DNA of 64,000 bases from Bacteroidetes bacterium 47-18 (GTDB lineage Bacteria; Bacteroidota; Bacteroidia; Chitinophagales; Chitinophagaceae). Where the stretch lies: NCBI GenBank assembly GCA_001897155.1, contig MKSF01000007.1, positions 1-64,000 on the forward strand. The letters run 5' to 3'. Position numbers and translations under genes: made by a program. The notes below the pieces were generated by a model. That model saw nothing but the letters and a program-made list of their open reading frames with translations. It was not told the origin of the DNA and did not search any database. This document shows, in pieces, positions 18,875 to 27,628 of the stretch. Position 1 is the first letter of the stretch. Every line of letters begins with the position of its first letter.

Positions 18875-18920
18875 TCTGTCCCGGGGCGCTGGTGTACAGT
18901 TCCTTTTCGGGATTATAGTA

Positions 18921-18962
18921 TAAAAGAACAGGAGGGTTGCTAAGCAACCCTCCTGTTCTTTT
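18921..18962. terminator. Bidirectional terminator
   Basis: A near-perfect hairpin with GAACAGGAGGGTTGCT on one arm and its complement on the other (18926-18958), with A-rich sequence before and T-rich sequence after. It serves both the SET gene (+) and the DUF5689 gene (-). Confidence 0.88.
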
Positions 18963-18978
18963 ATGAAGGATATTACTT

Positions 18979-20421
18979 TTACGGTGTAATATCGCCGGTA
19001 TTCCTTATCCTTAGCTGGATAGTGGTATTGTAACGTTCTATAATACCTACGATGGCAGTGGCAGGGCTTGGTGGTAATACAAACTCTTTGAAAGAAGCGC
19101 CGTTGGCCGTATAATGCAGGATCGTACCGGTGGCATCGCTCACGTTCAGGTTACCCCTGTCGCCGTTGATGGTGGTATAGCTGGCATCCCAAGTGACATT
19201 GGCTATTCTTACCAGGGTAGATTCGTAATTGGCAACGTTGGCAGCGATCTCGCTGATCGTAACCGTTTTGGGCGTAATGGTCCTTCCGGCGCTCAGGCGG
19301 GTTGTTTTGGAGGTGCTCACATTCTCAAGCTCCAGCTTACCGCGGTATTCCTTGAGCGTAGCCCCGGTGACATTTACTTCAATGGAATCTCCGACATTAT
19401 AGTTGGGATTGCCCCCGAAATATAATACAATGCCTTTGTCATTATTGCCGCCCTGTAATACTACGTTCCCGGCGCTTACGTTTCCGTTGGACGCATCAGA
19501 GATCACGATACCCCTTATCTTCAGATTGGGCAGCACCACTTCGCTTCCGGTGTAATATTTTCTCAGGCTGTCAATGGAGATCAGCTCCGGGTTTCTGTAA
19601 ACGCTTCCGTTACATCTTATGGAGTCGCGGAGGCGAACATCGGATGTGTCCCTGATATAGAGCTGGGGCGTATTGTTAAATCGGGTGTAGATACCTACAA
19701 TGATACCTCTGCCGCCGGGTATGGATAAAGGTTGGAAATTGGCATACCCGCTGGTCCGCAGGGTAATGGTACTGCCGTTACAATCCTTGATGGTCCTGTT
19801 GGTTGCGGAAGCAAGGCTGGCCAGTTGGGCATAGGGAGCGCCTACGGCATCATCTGCAAACTCCACATCCTTGATAGCGATCAGGGTATTGAGATGGGCC
19901 TGCATCGCCGATACATTGGAAAGCTCTGCGACAGTGAAGGTATCTGCTACTACCGGGTTGGGGTAGTTAGCCTTGATAATATACTTGCCGGCTTCCACAA
20001 AAGGGATATTGGAAACGGAGCCGCTGGCGTCAGGTGTATAGCCTAATTGCTTGTTTTGCCCGTATTCGCCTATAAATAATCCTTTTAGCTGCACATACAC
20101 TTTCCGTCCTACAGGATAGTCATTATACAGGTTGTTCTGGTCTACCAGCACTTCAATGCCGCCGGTAGAATCCTGGATAACCATCTTTTTGTAATAGTTG
20201 CCGCTCCTGTCATCCATTACCACGATACCGGAGATCACCGCATTTGAATCTATGGCCACACCCATAGGGAAACGTTTGATCTGTTCTATGGTATGCGTTA
20301 CCGTAAGCTGGGGGTCGTAGGTACTGGTATCCGGCGGGGTGTCGAATTTTTTCTTGACACAGGAAGACAGCTGTAGGGTAATAGCAGCAAGGACAACTGA
20401 TGCTAAAAGTAATTTTTTCAT
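18979..20421 (-). CDS. DUF5689-family lipoprotein with OB-like repeats
   Basis: The ATG at 20421 gives 480 residues with a lipoprotein signal (MKKLLLASVVLAAITLQLSS followed by C). An upstream frame to 20469 would bury it. The first half matches the DUF5689 pattern (TIEQIKRF, I-x-GIVVMDDRSGNYYKKMVIQD and V-LVDQNNLYNDYPVGRKVYV). The second half contains two further OB-fold-like copies: I-RGIVISD-x-x-NGNVSAGNVVLQ, then VTWDASY and a terminal TAIVGIIERY-x-TTIQLRIRN. It is expected on the outer-membrane face. Such proteins often accompany TonB receptors or extracellular nucleases, but none is adjacent here. Function is unknown. Confidence 0.8.
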   Translation of the reverse strand: MKKLLLASVVLAAITLQLSSCVKKKFDTPPDTSTYDPQLTVTHTIEQIKRFPMGVAIDSNAVISGIVVMDDRSGNYYKKMVIQDSTGGIEVLVDQNNLYNDYPVGRKVYVQLKGLFIGEYGQNKQLGYTPDASGSVSNIPFVEAGKYIIKANYPNPVVADTFTVAELSNVSAMQAHLNTLIAIKDVEFADDAVGAPYAQLASLASATNRTIKDCNGSTITLRTSGYANFQPLSIPGGRGIIVGIYTRFNNTPQLYIRDTSDVRLRDSIRCNGSVYRNPELISIDSLRKYYTGSEVVLPNLKIRGIVISDASNGNVSAGNVVLQGGNNDKGIVLYFGGNPNYNVGDSIEVNVTGATLKEYRGKLELENVSTSKTTRLSAGRTITPKTVTISEIAANVANYESTLVRIANVTWDASYTTINGDRGNLNVSDATGTILHYTANGASFKEFVLPPSPATAIVGIIERYNTTIQLRIRNTGDITP

Positions 20422-20574
20422 ATAATGTTTTGTGAAATAATATGCAAAGTAACTAAATAACCCTCTCATATAGAAAAGTGCAATAATAATTTTATGTTAT
20501 GAATAGTACGGGAGTAGAAAATGATTTCTTATTTTGGAACCGTAATGTTTTAAATATTAATTAATATTGCGCTT

Positions 20575-21753
20575 ATGGAAACAGCCAAGATTTTTCTGAG
20601 AAAAAAAATAGGACCCCGTATAGCAGAAGGACATCCCTGGATTTACAACAATGAGATCGGGGACGAGGACGGCAGCTATGAGAGCGGCGATATTGTGGAT
20701 GTTTTCACCTCTACCGGTTCTTTTATCGGTAAAGGCTATATCAATCCTGTTTCCCAGATAAAGATCCGGTTACTGTCCAGGGTGCAGGAAGATGTTATTG
20801 ATTACAATTTCTTGTATAACAGGATATTAAGCGCCTGGCACTATCGCTTAAAGCTGGGCTATAACAACAACTGCAGGGTCGTGTTCGGCGAGTCGGACGA
20901 GCTGCCGGGCCTGGTCATTGACAAGATCAATGATTTTATTATCATACAGACGCTGACATTGGGAATGGACATCCGGAAAGCGGATATCCTGGCCATTATC
21001 CGGGATATCTTTGCGCCCAAGGGCATTTACGAAAGGAATGATGTATATGTCAGAGAGCTCGAAGGCCTGCCGCTGATCAAAGGAGTGGTATATGGCGAAA
21101 TAGAGTCCGAGATCATGCTGGAGGAGAACGGCCTGAAGTTTTTTGTGGATATCATAGAAGGGCAGAAGACCGGCTACTTCCTGGATCATTATGAGAACCG
21201 GGTAAGCATAGAACGCGTGGTGAAAGATGCGCATGTGCTGGACGCGTTCAGCTATACCGGTACCTTTTCCATTTACGCGGCAAAGTTCGGCGCCAGGTCG
21301 GTGCTGGGATTGGACCTTTCTGAAAAGGCCATAGAGATAGCGAAGCGGAATGCCGTGCTGAACGGCTTTGATAATATCTGCAAATTTGAGCAGCTGAATG
21401 CTTTTGATGTCCTGAAATCCTGGAGCAGGGACGGCAGGAAATTCGATACGATCATCCTTGACCCTCCGCCTTTTACAAAGAACAGGAGCAATATACAAAA
21501 AGCCCTGACCGGCTATAAGGAGATCAACCTCAGGGCTATGAAGCTGATAGAGAACGGAGGCTTTATCATTACGACCTGCTGTACCAACCTCATATCTACC
21601 GAAGCCTTTATCGGCATTATACAGGAAGCGGCCAGGGATGCCAAAAAGAAAGTAAAGCAGATATCCCTGCAGTCGCAATCCGCTGATCATCCCATATTGT
21701 GGACCGTCCCGGAAATGCACTACCTCAAATTCCTTATCATCTCCGTTCAATAG
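20575..21753 (+). CDS. Class I rRNA methyltransferase, RlmI-like (PUA domain)
   Basis: A 392-residue SAM-dependent methyltransferase. An N-terminal PUA domain (about residues 5-80, with F-LRKKIGPRIAEGHPWIYNN) is followed by an RlmI-type middle domain (VFGESDELPGLVIDK), then GQKTGYFLDHYENR. The catalytic Rossmann domain has VLDAFSYTGTFSIYAAKFGA, the acidic LGLDLSEKAIEI and the catalytic-type DTIILDPPPFTKN. The last part has G-FIITTCCTN, the conserved late segment. It should methylate a cytosine of 23S rRNA, as RlmI does at C1962, but the exact site is inferred. A -7-like TATTTTG lies at 20530-20536. The next gene converges from the other strand. Confidence 0.88.
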   Translation: METAKIFLRKKIGPRIAEGHPWIYNNEIGDEDGSYESGDIVDVFTSTGSFIGKGYINPVSQIKIRLLSRVQEDVIDYNFLYNRILSAWHYRLKLGYNNNCRVVFGESDELPGLVIDKINDFIIIQTLTLGMDIRKADILAIIRDIFAPKGIYERNDVYVRELEGLPLIKGVVYGEIESEIMLEENGLKFFVDIIEGQKTGYFLDHYENRVSIERVVKDAHVLDAFSYTGTFSIYAAKFGARSVLGLDLSEKAIEIAKRNAVLNGFDNICKFEQLNAFDVLKSWSRDGRKFDTIILDPPPFTKNRSNIQKALTGYKEINLRAMKLIENGGFIITTCCTNLISTEAFIGIIQEAARDAKKKVKQISLQSQSADHPILWTVPEMHYLKFLIISVQ

Positions 21754-21789
21754 CCCTGCGCCGGGAACGGCAATTACCAAAGGCTGCTC

Positions 21790-22968
21790 TCAGAGTACCT
21801 TATAAGTATTTTTGAGGTACAGTGATAAGCCCAGCGCAATGGTCAGCAGCAGCAATAGAAAGAGGACCATACCATTCCAGCCGTAATGATCGTACACGTG
21901 ACCGGCAGCGATCCCCGTAATGCTGGACCCGATATAATAAAATAGCCAGTACAGACTGGTGGCTGTGCTTTTGGCAGTCAGCACGCTTTGGGACACCATC
22001 CGTGTAGCCAGGGTATGGGCTGCAAAAAAAGCAAAGGTGATACAGACCAGTCCGGCGATCTGCATACCCAGGACAGGAATGAAAAAGCAGAGGTTCCCGG
22101 CGATATAAAGACCGGTAAGCATCCAGAGGATATCCCGGGAGGCGTATTTATCCGTCCATTTGCCTGCTATGACAGAGGCGTACACACCTATCAGGTACAT
22201 ACTGAAAATAGCGGCGACGAGATGAGTGTCCAGCTTGTAATGATGTATCAGCTCGAAGCTGATATAATTATATACCGCTACGAAGCAGGACATGATAACG
22301 GCACCGAGGATATACAGGGCCAGCAGTTGCCTGTATTTCAGGAAGGCGAACATCTTAAGCCTTTTGAACTTATAGATAGGCAGCCTGGGCGTGAAATTAC
22401 GGGAAGAGGGGAAGATCTGCCTGAAGAGCAGTCCTATCGCGAAGCAAAGGATGCCGATGCTGCTGACCGCCCATTGCCAGCCGGCATACTCGCTGATCAG
22501 CAGGGCACCGGTACGTCCCATCATGCCTCCTACGGTATTGCCGCTCAGGTACAGTCCTATCACGATGCCCAGGTGTGTCAGCTTCACCTCCTCCGACAGG
22601 TAGGCCAATGCCACCGCCGTTACACCTGACAGCAGGACTCCTTTTAAAAAGCAGCAGATCAGCACGATCTCGAAACGCGGCATCCAGGGCGTAAGGGTAG
22701 TGATCAGGGAGGCCCATAATATGGCATTGACCATGATCTTCTTGCGTGGTAAAGCGTCCGCCCGGAAAGCATAGAGGAACAACCCCGCGGCCATGCCCAG
22801 GGTAGAAAGCGATACGCACCAGCTGCTGGCGGAGGCGCTGATATGGTAAAACCCGGATATGGCCGGCAGCAGCGGCTGAAAGACATATAATTGAGCAAAC
22901 ACGCACAATCCCGAGAGGAAGATGCCTGTCTTGATACGCCTTAAAAGTTGCTGCTCTATCATATGCAC
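21790..22968 (-). CDS. MFS transporter, YnfM-like efflux carrier
   Basis: A 392-residue protein with about 12 hydrophobic helices and the layout of a major-facilitator carrier. An early ALPRKK-containing loop after helix 2 corresponds to the MFS signature loop. The N-terminus (LSGLCVFAQLYVFQPLLPAI, then SASASSWCVSLSTLGMAAGL) resembles the YnfM/arabinose-efflux subgroup. The substrate is unknown. It lies 72 bases downstream of the ABC permease of the MarR efflux operon on the same strand with no visible terminator between, so it may belong to that operon and add a second export route. The ATG at 22968, or the one two codons later, can serve as start. Confidence 0.85.
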   Translation of the reverse strand: MHMIEQQLLRRIKTGIFLSGLCVFAQLYVFQPLLPAISGFYHISASASSWCVSLSTLGMAAGLFLYAFRADALPRKKIMVNAILWASLITTLTPWMPRFEIVLICCFLKGVLLSGVTAVALAYLSEEVKLTHLGIVIGLYLSGNTVGGMMGRTGALLISEYAGWQWAVSSIGILCFAIGLLFRQIFPSSRNFTPRLPIYKFKRLKMFAFLKYRQLLALYILGAVIMSCFVAVYNYISFELIHHYKLDTHLVAAIFSMYLIGVYASVIAGKWTDKYASRDILWMLTGLYIAGNLCFFIPVLGMQIAGLVCITFAFFAAHTLATRMVSQSVLTAKSTATSLYWLFYYIGSSITGIAAGHVYDHYGWNGMVLFLLLLLTIALGLSLYLKNTYKVL

Positions 22969-23040
22969 CGCAAAATTACATCTTCATAGATTAAAAAACG
23001 GGCAGTACCGGAGTACCGCCCGCTTTTGCCCGCTGTAATT

Positions 23041-24201
23041 TTATGCAGGGTTCACTTTTAATAAATGCTTCCTTTTTATATGCAGCGCCGCCATACTGGC
23101 GATAAAACCGGCAAGCGCTATGATCAGCAGCTTGACCAGGTGGATCGTGATCATATCGGCTGTTCCGTTTTCTATGACCAGTATCCTGAATATGGGCAGG
23201 AAATGGGTGGTCGGGATGACCTGGGCTATCCACTGGAGCCATACGGGCATCTGGCTCAGCGGCCAGGTAAACCCGGAGAGCATAAAGCTTGGGGTAGCCA
23301 CCACCATCAGCACCTCGGTAGCTTTCAGCTGGCTGGGCAGCAGGATGCTTACCAATATCCCCATGAAGGACACTGCCAGCACAAAAAGAAACGCGGCAAG
23401 GCTGAGCTCCGGTATATGCTCAAAAAACGGCATACGCAGCAGATAGGCCATGACGCCGTATAATATCCAGATCAGCAGGCTCATCAGCAGGTAGGGTATC
23501 ACCTTCACCATGATCAGCCGGAAAGTGCTGCCGGATGCGGCCAGTTCCCGGAAAGTGCCGTTCTCGTATTCAGATGCGAAAGACAAGGCCAGACCCAATA
23601 GGATGACCTGCTGCAGCACGGTGATGAGCACGCCCGGCCACAGGAAATACATATAATTGGTGCTGCGGTTGTTTTTCTTGATAAAGGTGGTCTTGAACGG
23701 CTCGTACTGGCTGAGCAGCAGCGCCTCCGGCGTGCCCTGCTTGCGGAGCGCTTCCATTTGCACACCGGCCTTATAGGTGCCTAATATCACCTGCAGCGCT
23801 CCTGACGCATAGTTGGCTGTCAGCACATTGGCCGTATTGACGATAGTGGTCAGCTCGGGGTTCTGGCGTGTCAGCACCTGCTTTTCAAATCCTTCGGGTA
23901 TGATCAGCACGCAGGCGGCGTCCTGTTCTATTATCTGGCGCGACAGCCGGGCTTCCGAGCGCTGGATGCTGGATATCCGGATGGTTTCGTTATCATTGAT
24001 CATTTCCAGTATCTTATTGCTCATAGCGCTCTGGTCCATATCCACCACTATGACGGGGAGGTCCGTTACCTTGCCCTTTTGATAGAGGGCCCCGATCAGC
24101 ACACCATATAATATGGGCGCACCAAAAAACAGCAGGCGCAATACTTTATTATTCCAGAAAAGCCTGAACTCCCGTTGCAGCAGTGACAAAAAGTTTTTCA
24201 T
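23041..24201 (-). CDS. ABC-2 type transporter permease (YhhJ/YbhS-like)
   Basis: A 386-residue inner-membrane permease. One N-terminal helix (LLFFGAPILYGVLIGALY) precedes a large extracytoplasmic domain with VIVVDMDQSAMSNKI. Five C-terminal helices follow, from FLWPGVLITVLQQVILLGLA through LSGFTWPLSQMPVWLQWIAQ to the end. This is the classical ABC-2 drug or chloride-lipid exporter layout. It starts 1 base after the stop of the HlyD-type gene, so coupling is tight. No ATP-binding subunit is encoded in this operon. Partner: the adjacent HlyD-like adaptor and TolC protein. Confidence 0.88.
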   Translation of the reverse strand: MKNFLSLLQREFRLFWNNKVLRLLFFGAPILYGVLIGALYQKGKVTDLPVIVVDMDQSAMSNKILEMINDNETIRISSIQRSEARLSRQIIEQDAACVLIIPEGFEKQVLTRQNPELTTIVNTANVLTANYASGALQVILGTYKAGVQMEALRKQGTPEALLLSQYEPFKTTFIKKNNRSTNYMYFLWPGVLITVLQQVILLGLALSFASEYENGTFRELAASGSTFRLIMVKVIPYLLMSLLIWILYGVMAYLLRMPFFEHIPELSLAAFLFVLAVSFMGILVSILLPSQLKATEVLMVVATPSFMLSGFTWPLSQMPVWLQWIAQVIPTTHFLPIFRILVIENGTADMITIHLVKLLIIALAGFIASMAALHIKRKHLLKVNPA

Positions 24202-24202
24202 A

Positions 24203-25165
24203 TTATTGGAGTATAACTGTGGTTTTGGAAATAAGGTCCCGGGCAGCTGCCATGTCGGCAGGCGTAACGATCACTTCATACAGCATATCCTGCATCTCGT
24301 AATCGGGATAAGCTGTCGCGATATTGGCATAGGCACCCACCTGCTTGATATTCCTGATAGTGCCCGTAAAGGTCTTATCATCAAAGCCCAGCTTTATGGT
24401 CACCTCCTGTCCTTTTTTATACCTGCTCAGTTTACTTTCCGGTATGGTGAACCTGAAATAGGTGGTTTGCTGCAGGGCGCCCTTGAAAAGGGTATAGCCC
24501 GGAAGGGCCAGCTCTCCGACTTTCAGGGTGATGGTGCTCACCGTCATATCCTGCGGGGCGATGATATACCGTTCAGAGGCTGCCACCTGCACCTCTTCCA
24601 GGGCGCCCAGGGCCCTGTCCTGCTGCCCGAGGGCCATCTGCTGCTGCTCCAGGCGCACCCCGTGCTGCACATCTGCGATCTCCGCATTGACGGCTATCAG
24701 TTGCGCATTGGCTCCCTGGTATTTGGCATAGACCTCATCATATTGCTGCAAGGGGATGAGGGAATCGGCCACCATCTGCTTCAATCTTTCCAGTGATTTT
24801 TTGGCAAACTCGTATTGCTCCGTCAGGGCGGCTTTCTTGGCGTTCAGTTGCCTGAGCTGGTTAGCGGTAGCGCCTGTCCTTGTCATCTGGTATTGTGCTT
24901 CGGCAGACTTTACCGCTCCGCTGGCCTGGGCCTTTTTGGCCTGCAGCTCGGGAATGTCCAGTATGGCCAGCGTATCGCCTTTCCTGACTGTGGCTCCTTC
25001 GGAGACTTTTATTTCCTGGATGCGGCCGGCCAGCTTACCGACAACGGCTATTTCCTCTCTTTCCACTTTGCCCTGTACGGCATGCTTCATGGAGGGCTTA
25101 TTGTTACAGGCTGCCAGCCCTGCGGTCAGCACCAGGGCTGCTATGATAGGCATATTAGATTTCAT
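24203..25165 (-). CDS. HlyD/YbhG-type membrane-fusion lipoprotein
   Basis: A 320-residue periplasmic adaptor. It has a lipoprotein signal (MKSNMPIIAALVLTAGLAAC, lipid-site Cys20). A biotinyl/lipoyl-like half motif follows (VGKLAGRIQEIKVSEGATVRK and GDTLAILDIPE). Then comes a long coiled-coil hairpin (about residues 75-190, rich in Ala, Gln, Leu and Lys), the second half motif and a beta-barrel part (ESKLSRYKKGQEVTI). It bridges an inner-membrane exporter to an outer-membrane TolC channel. Upstream tolC ends 14 bases before it and the ABC permease begins 1 base after it, so the three are one unit. Confidence 0.9.
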   Translation of the reverse strand: MKSNMPIIAALVLTAGLAACNNKPSMKHAVQGKVEREEIAVVGKLAGRIQEIKVSEGATVRKGDTLAILDIPELQAKKAQASGAVKSAEAQYQMTRTGATANQLRQLNAKKAALTEQYEFAKKSLERLKQMVADSLIPLQQYDEVYAKYQGANAQLIAVNAEIADVQHGVRLEQQQMALGQQDRALGALEEVQVAASERYIIAPQDMTVSTITLKVGELALPGYTLFKGALQQTTYFRFTIPESKLSRYKKGQEVTIKLGFDDKTFTGTIRNIKQVGAYANIATAYPDYEMQDMLYEVIVTPADMAAARDLISKTTVILQ

Positions 25166-25179
25166 TGCTGTAAGGATTT

Positions 25180-26562
25180 TTATTGTTGGGTTTGGATAAA
25201 ACGGGTTAAATGTGCTGCTGCCTGCAGGGCGTCCATCGCGGCTTTCCGCTGGTTAATGGTGGTTTCTGCAAGGTAGAGCGCTTCCTGGTATGACTGGGTT
25301 TCTGCCTGCAGCCTGTCATTCACGCTGATCAGCCCGGCCCTGTATTGCTTGTCCGCGAGCTCCAGGTTATGGCCTGCTATCCTGGAACGCTGTTCCGCGA
25401 TGGCAAGCTGGTCATTCATATTATCATAGGTGATCCGGCATTTCTCCAGTTGCAGGCCGATCTTGTCCCTGGTATCTGCCAGCTTATTGTCTATCTGCGC
25501 TTTGGAAAGCCTGGCCTCTTCTACTTTATGCCTGGTCTCCAGCCCGGAGAACAATTCCCATTTCAGTACCACGCCGGCCATCATATTGGGGCTCAGCGTA
25601 AACTCATTCAGTCGCAGGTCCACATTCCTGCCGCTGACCGGGAGGGTCGTATTCATCTGGGTATTGAATAGGGAGGTATAGCTGTAGCCGGCAAAAGCGC
25701 CCACTGTGGGCAGGTAGGCCCCTTTTTCCTTCCTGATATTATAATCCGCCGCTTTGCTGTAGGCCTCCAGCGCCCTGAGCTCGGTCCTGTCCGTACCATC
25801 CGGCTTTTCGAGCAGGATAATAGGATTGGCCTGGTGCGGCATCATCAGGATGCTGTCTGCAGGGATCGTTGTGGCCTGCTCCAGCTTGAGCGCCAGCAAC
25901 TGCTTCTTATTCGCCAGGTCTTTTTGCCGGGAGGACAGCTCCAGCGCAGCCAGCTTTATCTTCTCTCGGTCATATGGAACGGCCAGCCCGTTGGCTACGG
26001 CCTTCTCCACTCTCAGCGCTTCTTTTTCCAGCCTTACGGCACTTTCCTCTATGAGGCGCTCCGCCTGTGCCAGCAATGCCAGTTGGTCGAAAGATTCGAT
26101 AATATCCCTGGCTACGGCATCTTCCTGCAGCGCCATCATATAGGTATTACCTTCGTTCTTATAGGTCAGCGCTTTGGCGCCGTTATAGATTTGCCCGCCG
26201 GAGAACAGCACTGTTTTGGCGGTCAGTCCGGCGTGAAAGAAATTGGCCGTGGCATCTATTTGCTGCTTGCCGGCAAACAGCTCGTAATTCGTGATGGGCA
26301 GCGTATGGGCGGGAATATCCGCTGTAACGGTGCTGTTCAGGTAGGTGTACATAGAGGTGGCCTCTAAATGGGGAATATACCTGTTCCAGACACTTTTTCT
26401 TTGCAGGTCGGCTTTTTCCTGCTCCAGGAGGTTATTCTGAATGTCCACGTTTTTCTCCGTGGCCCGCTGTATCGCGGACAGTACGGCAGGTGATACGGTG
26501 ACCTGGGCGGATGCTGCGCAGGCCGCAGTCATCAGTATGCCGGCGGTGATGAATTTTTTCAT
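25180..26562 (-). CDS. TolC-family outer-membrane efflux protein
   Basis: A 460-residue protein with a signal peptide (MKKFITAGILMTAACAASAQ) and two internally similar long helical halves, typical of TolC/OprM channels. Features are AIQRATEKNVDIQNNLLEQE near the start and a final helical part with AGHNLELADKQYRAGLISV-DRLQAETQ, the standard second-half motif. It forms the trimeric outer-membrane exit channel. It begins 7 bases after the marR stop, so it shares that promoter. The order marR-tolC-adaptor-permease is a common self-regulated drug-export layout. Confidence 0.92.
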   Translation of the reverse strand: MKKFITAGILMTAACAASAQVTVSPAVLSAIQRATEKNVDIQNNLLEQEKADLQRKSVWNRYIPHLEATSMYTYLNSTVTADIPAHTLPITNYELFAGKQQIDATANFFHAGLTAKTVLFSGGQIYNGAKALTYKNEGNTYMMALQEDAVARDIIESFDQLALLAQAERLIEESAVRLEKEALRVEKAVANGLAVPYDREKIKLAALELSSRQKDLANKKQLLALKLEQATTIPADSILMMPHQANPIILLEKPDGTDRTELRALEAYSKAADYNIRKEKGAYLPTVGAFAGYSYTSLFNTQMNTTLPVSGRNVDLRLNEFTLSPNMMAGVVLKWELFSGLETRHKVEEARLSKAQIDNKLADTRDKIGLQLEKCRITYDNMNDQLAIAEQRSRIAGHNLELADKQYRAGLISVNDRLQAETQSYQEALYLAETTINQRKAAMDALQAAAHLTRFIQTQQ

Positions 26563-26569
26563 GGCTCAA

Positions 26570-27025
26570 TTATTGTATTTGTAACATAATATTATTAAAT
26601 ATTTTATCAAAATACGACTTCAGCAGCCTGATATCCTGTTCTGAAAGTCCTTTTGTGGCATCATCCAGTACCTGGTAGATGACCCGGGTGACAGGCTCTT
26701 TGATCTTCTGTCCTTTTTCAGTGAGAAAGATCAGGTTGGTCCGCCGGTCATGTTCTGAACCCTTCCGAACGATATAGCCTTCTTTTTCGAGGTTGTCCAG
26801 CAGCCTTGTTGTGCTGGGCTTATCGCGGTAGGTAGCATTGGCGAGATGCTGCTGTGAGCAGCCGTCCCCGTTCCACAGTACAGCGAGAATGGACCATTGC
26901 TCCCGGGTAAGGTCAAAGCCGTGCGCCTTAAGCCGCAGGCTCAGGAACCTGTTGAGCATGGTCGGTGTCCTGCCGGTCAGCAGATGATAATTATCCAGTT
27001 GCGATATTAAATTAATAGTGTTCAT
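26570..27025 (-). CDS. MarR-family transcriptional repressor
   Basis: The ATG at 27025 gives 151 residues. An in-frame alternative at 27049 would start at the -7 box and is rejected. The winged-helix core is visible: TREQWSILAVLW, then SQQHLANATYRDKPSTTRLL and DNLEKEGYIVRKGSEHDRRT, whose last part (the D-x-R-R wing) is diagnostic of MarR. Dimerisation helices lie at both ends. It heads the efflux operon and should repress it until bound by a substrate. Candidate operator half-sites flank and overlap its promoter (27029-27085). The ligand is unknown. Confidence 0.92.
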   Translation of the reverse strand: MNTINLISQLDNYHLLTGRTPTMLNRFLSLRLKAHGFDLTREQWSILAVLWNGDGCSQQHLANATYRDKPSTTRLLDNLEKEGYIVRKGSEHDRRTNLIFLTEKGQKIKEPVTRVIYQVLDDATKGLSEQDIRLLKSYFDKIFNNIMLQIQ

Positions 27026-27028
27026 TGC

Positions 27029-27085
27029 AATAGTTGTTTTTGCAACCACAAAGATATGATTATTTTAGTTAGATATGCAACTATT
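27029..27085 (-). promoter_or_regulatory. Promoter and probable MarR operator of the efflux operon
   Basis: On the minus strand TTG at 27080-27078, 21 bases, then TATCTTTG at 27056-27049, a good Bacteroidota promoter. An AATAGTTG half-site occurs in opposite orientations at 27029-27036 and 27078-27085, one overlapping the -33 box and the other downstream of the start site near 27042. A smaller GTTG/CAAC inverted pair lies between. This fits autorepression by the MarR protein. The operator role is inferred. Confidence 0.55.
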
Positions 27086-27134
27086 TTGCCATTTAATCAC
27101 TTCTTTTTAACATCGGAGCAGCCTGTGACCGGTT

Positions 27135-27164
27135 CGTCGGGCAGGGCTGCAGCCCTGCCCGACG
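27135..27164. repeat. Perfect 30-base GC-rich palindrome
   Basis: CGTCGGGCAGGGCTG is followed immediately by its exact reverse complement, then GCTTTT. It could act as a terminator or DNA cruciform. It lies in the divergent spacer between marR and pepD, where no gene needs a terminator. Confidence 0.75.
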
Positions 27165-27190
27165 GCTTTTGCAGCTACGATATGTAGGGA

Positions 27191-27585
27191 TAAGGCTTCG
27201 ACGAGGCTCAGCCTGACAACAGGGCGTATGTCACCCTGACCTGTCGAAGGGTGGGTGTGTATGCTTCGACGGAGCTCAGCATGCCATGGACCGGATATTA
27301 TTGTCACCCTGACCTGTCGGAGGGTGGGTGTGCTTCGACGGGGCTCAGCATGCCATGGACCGGATATTATTGTCACCCTGACCTGTCGAAGGGTGGGTGT
27401 GTATGCTTCGACGGAGCCCAGCATGACATGGATTGGATATTATTGTCACCCTGAGCTTGTCGAAGGGTAGGTTGTGTGCTTCGACGGAGCCCAGCATGAC
27501 CTGGACCAGATATTATTGTCACCCTGAGCCTGTCGAAGGATAGATGTGTATGCTTCGACGGAGCTCAGCATTACACATGGCCCGG
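27191..27585. repeat. Tandem array of about 73-bp hairpin units
   Basis: Five units start with GTCACCCTGA at 27230, 27303, 27372, 27445 and 27518, a spacing of 73, 69, 73 and 73 bases. A partial unit lies before the first. Each unit has a GTCACCCTGAGC-TGTCGAAGG arm and a GCTTCGACGGAGCTCAGCAT arm that are imperfect reverse complements, so each can fold. The joining segment holds GGATATTATT. The core resembles the widespread Bacteroidota intergenic sequence with GAGCTTGTCGAAGG. Frames read through it (repeated TLTCRRVG-type peptides) are artefacts. Confidence 0.85.
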
Positions 27586-27628
27586 ATGGGAAACAACCTT
27601 TTTACAGGTACGCTTGGCCGAAAAGTTT

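Noticed and set aside
27029-27085. Alternative ATG for marR at 27049
   Set aside because: It falls on the -7 box, so the transcript would start after it. The ATG at 27025 keeps the normal MarR N-terminus.
27107-27470. Frames of 67-105 codons on both strands through the tandem array
   Set aside because: The peptides repeat with the DNA unit (TLTCRRVG, ACHGPD patterns) on both strands, which is expected from any tandem repeat without stops. No start signals or domains are present.
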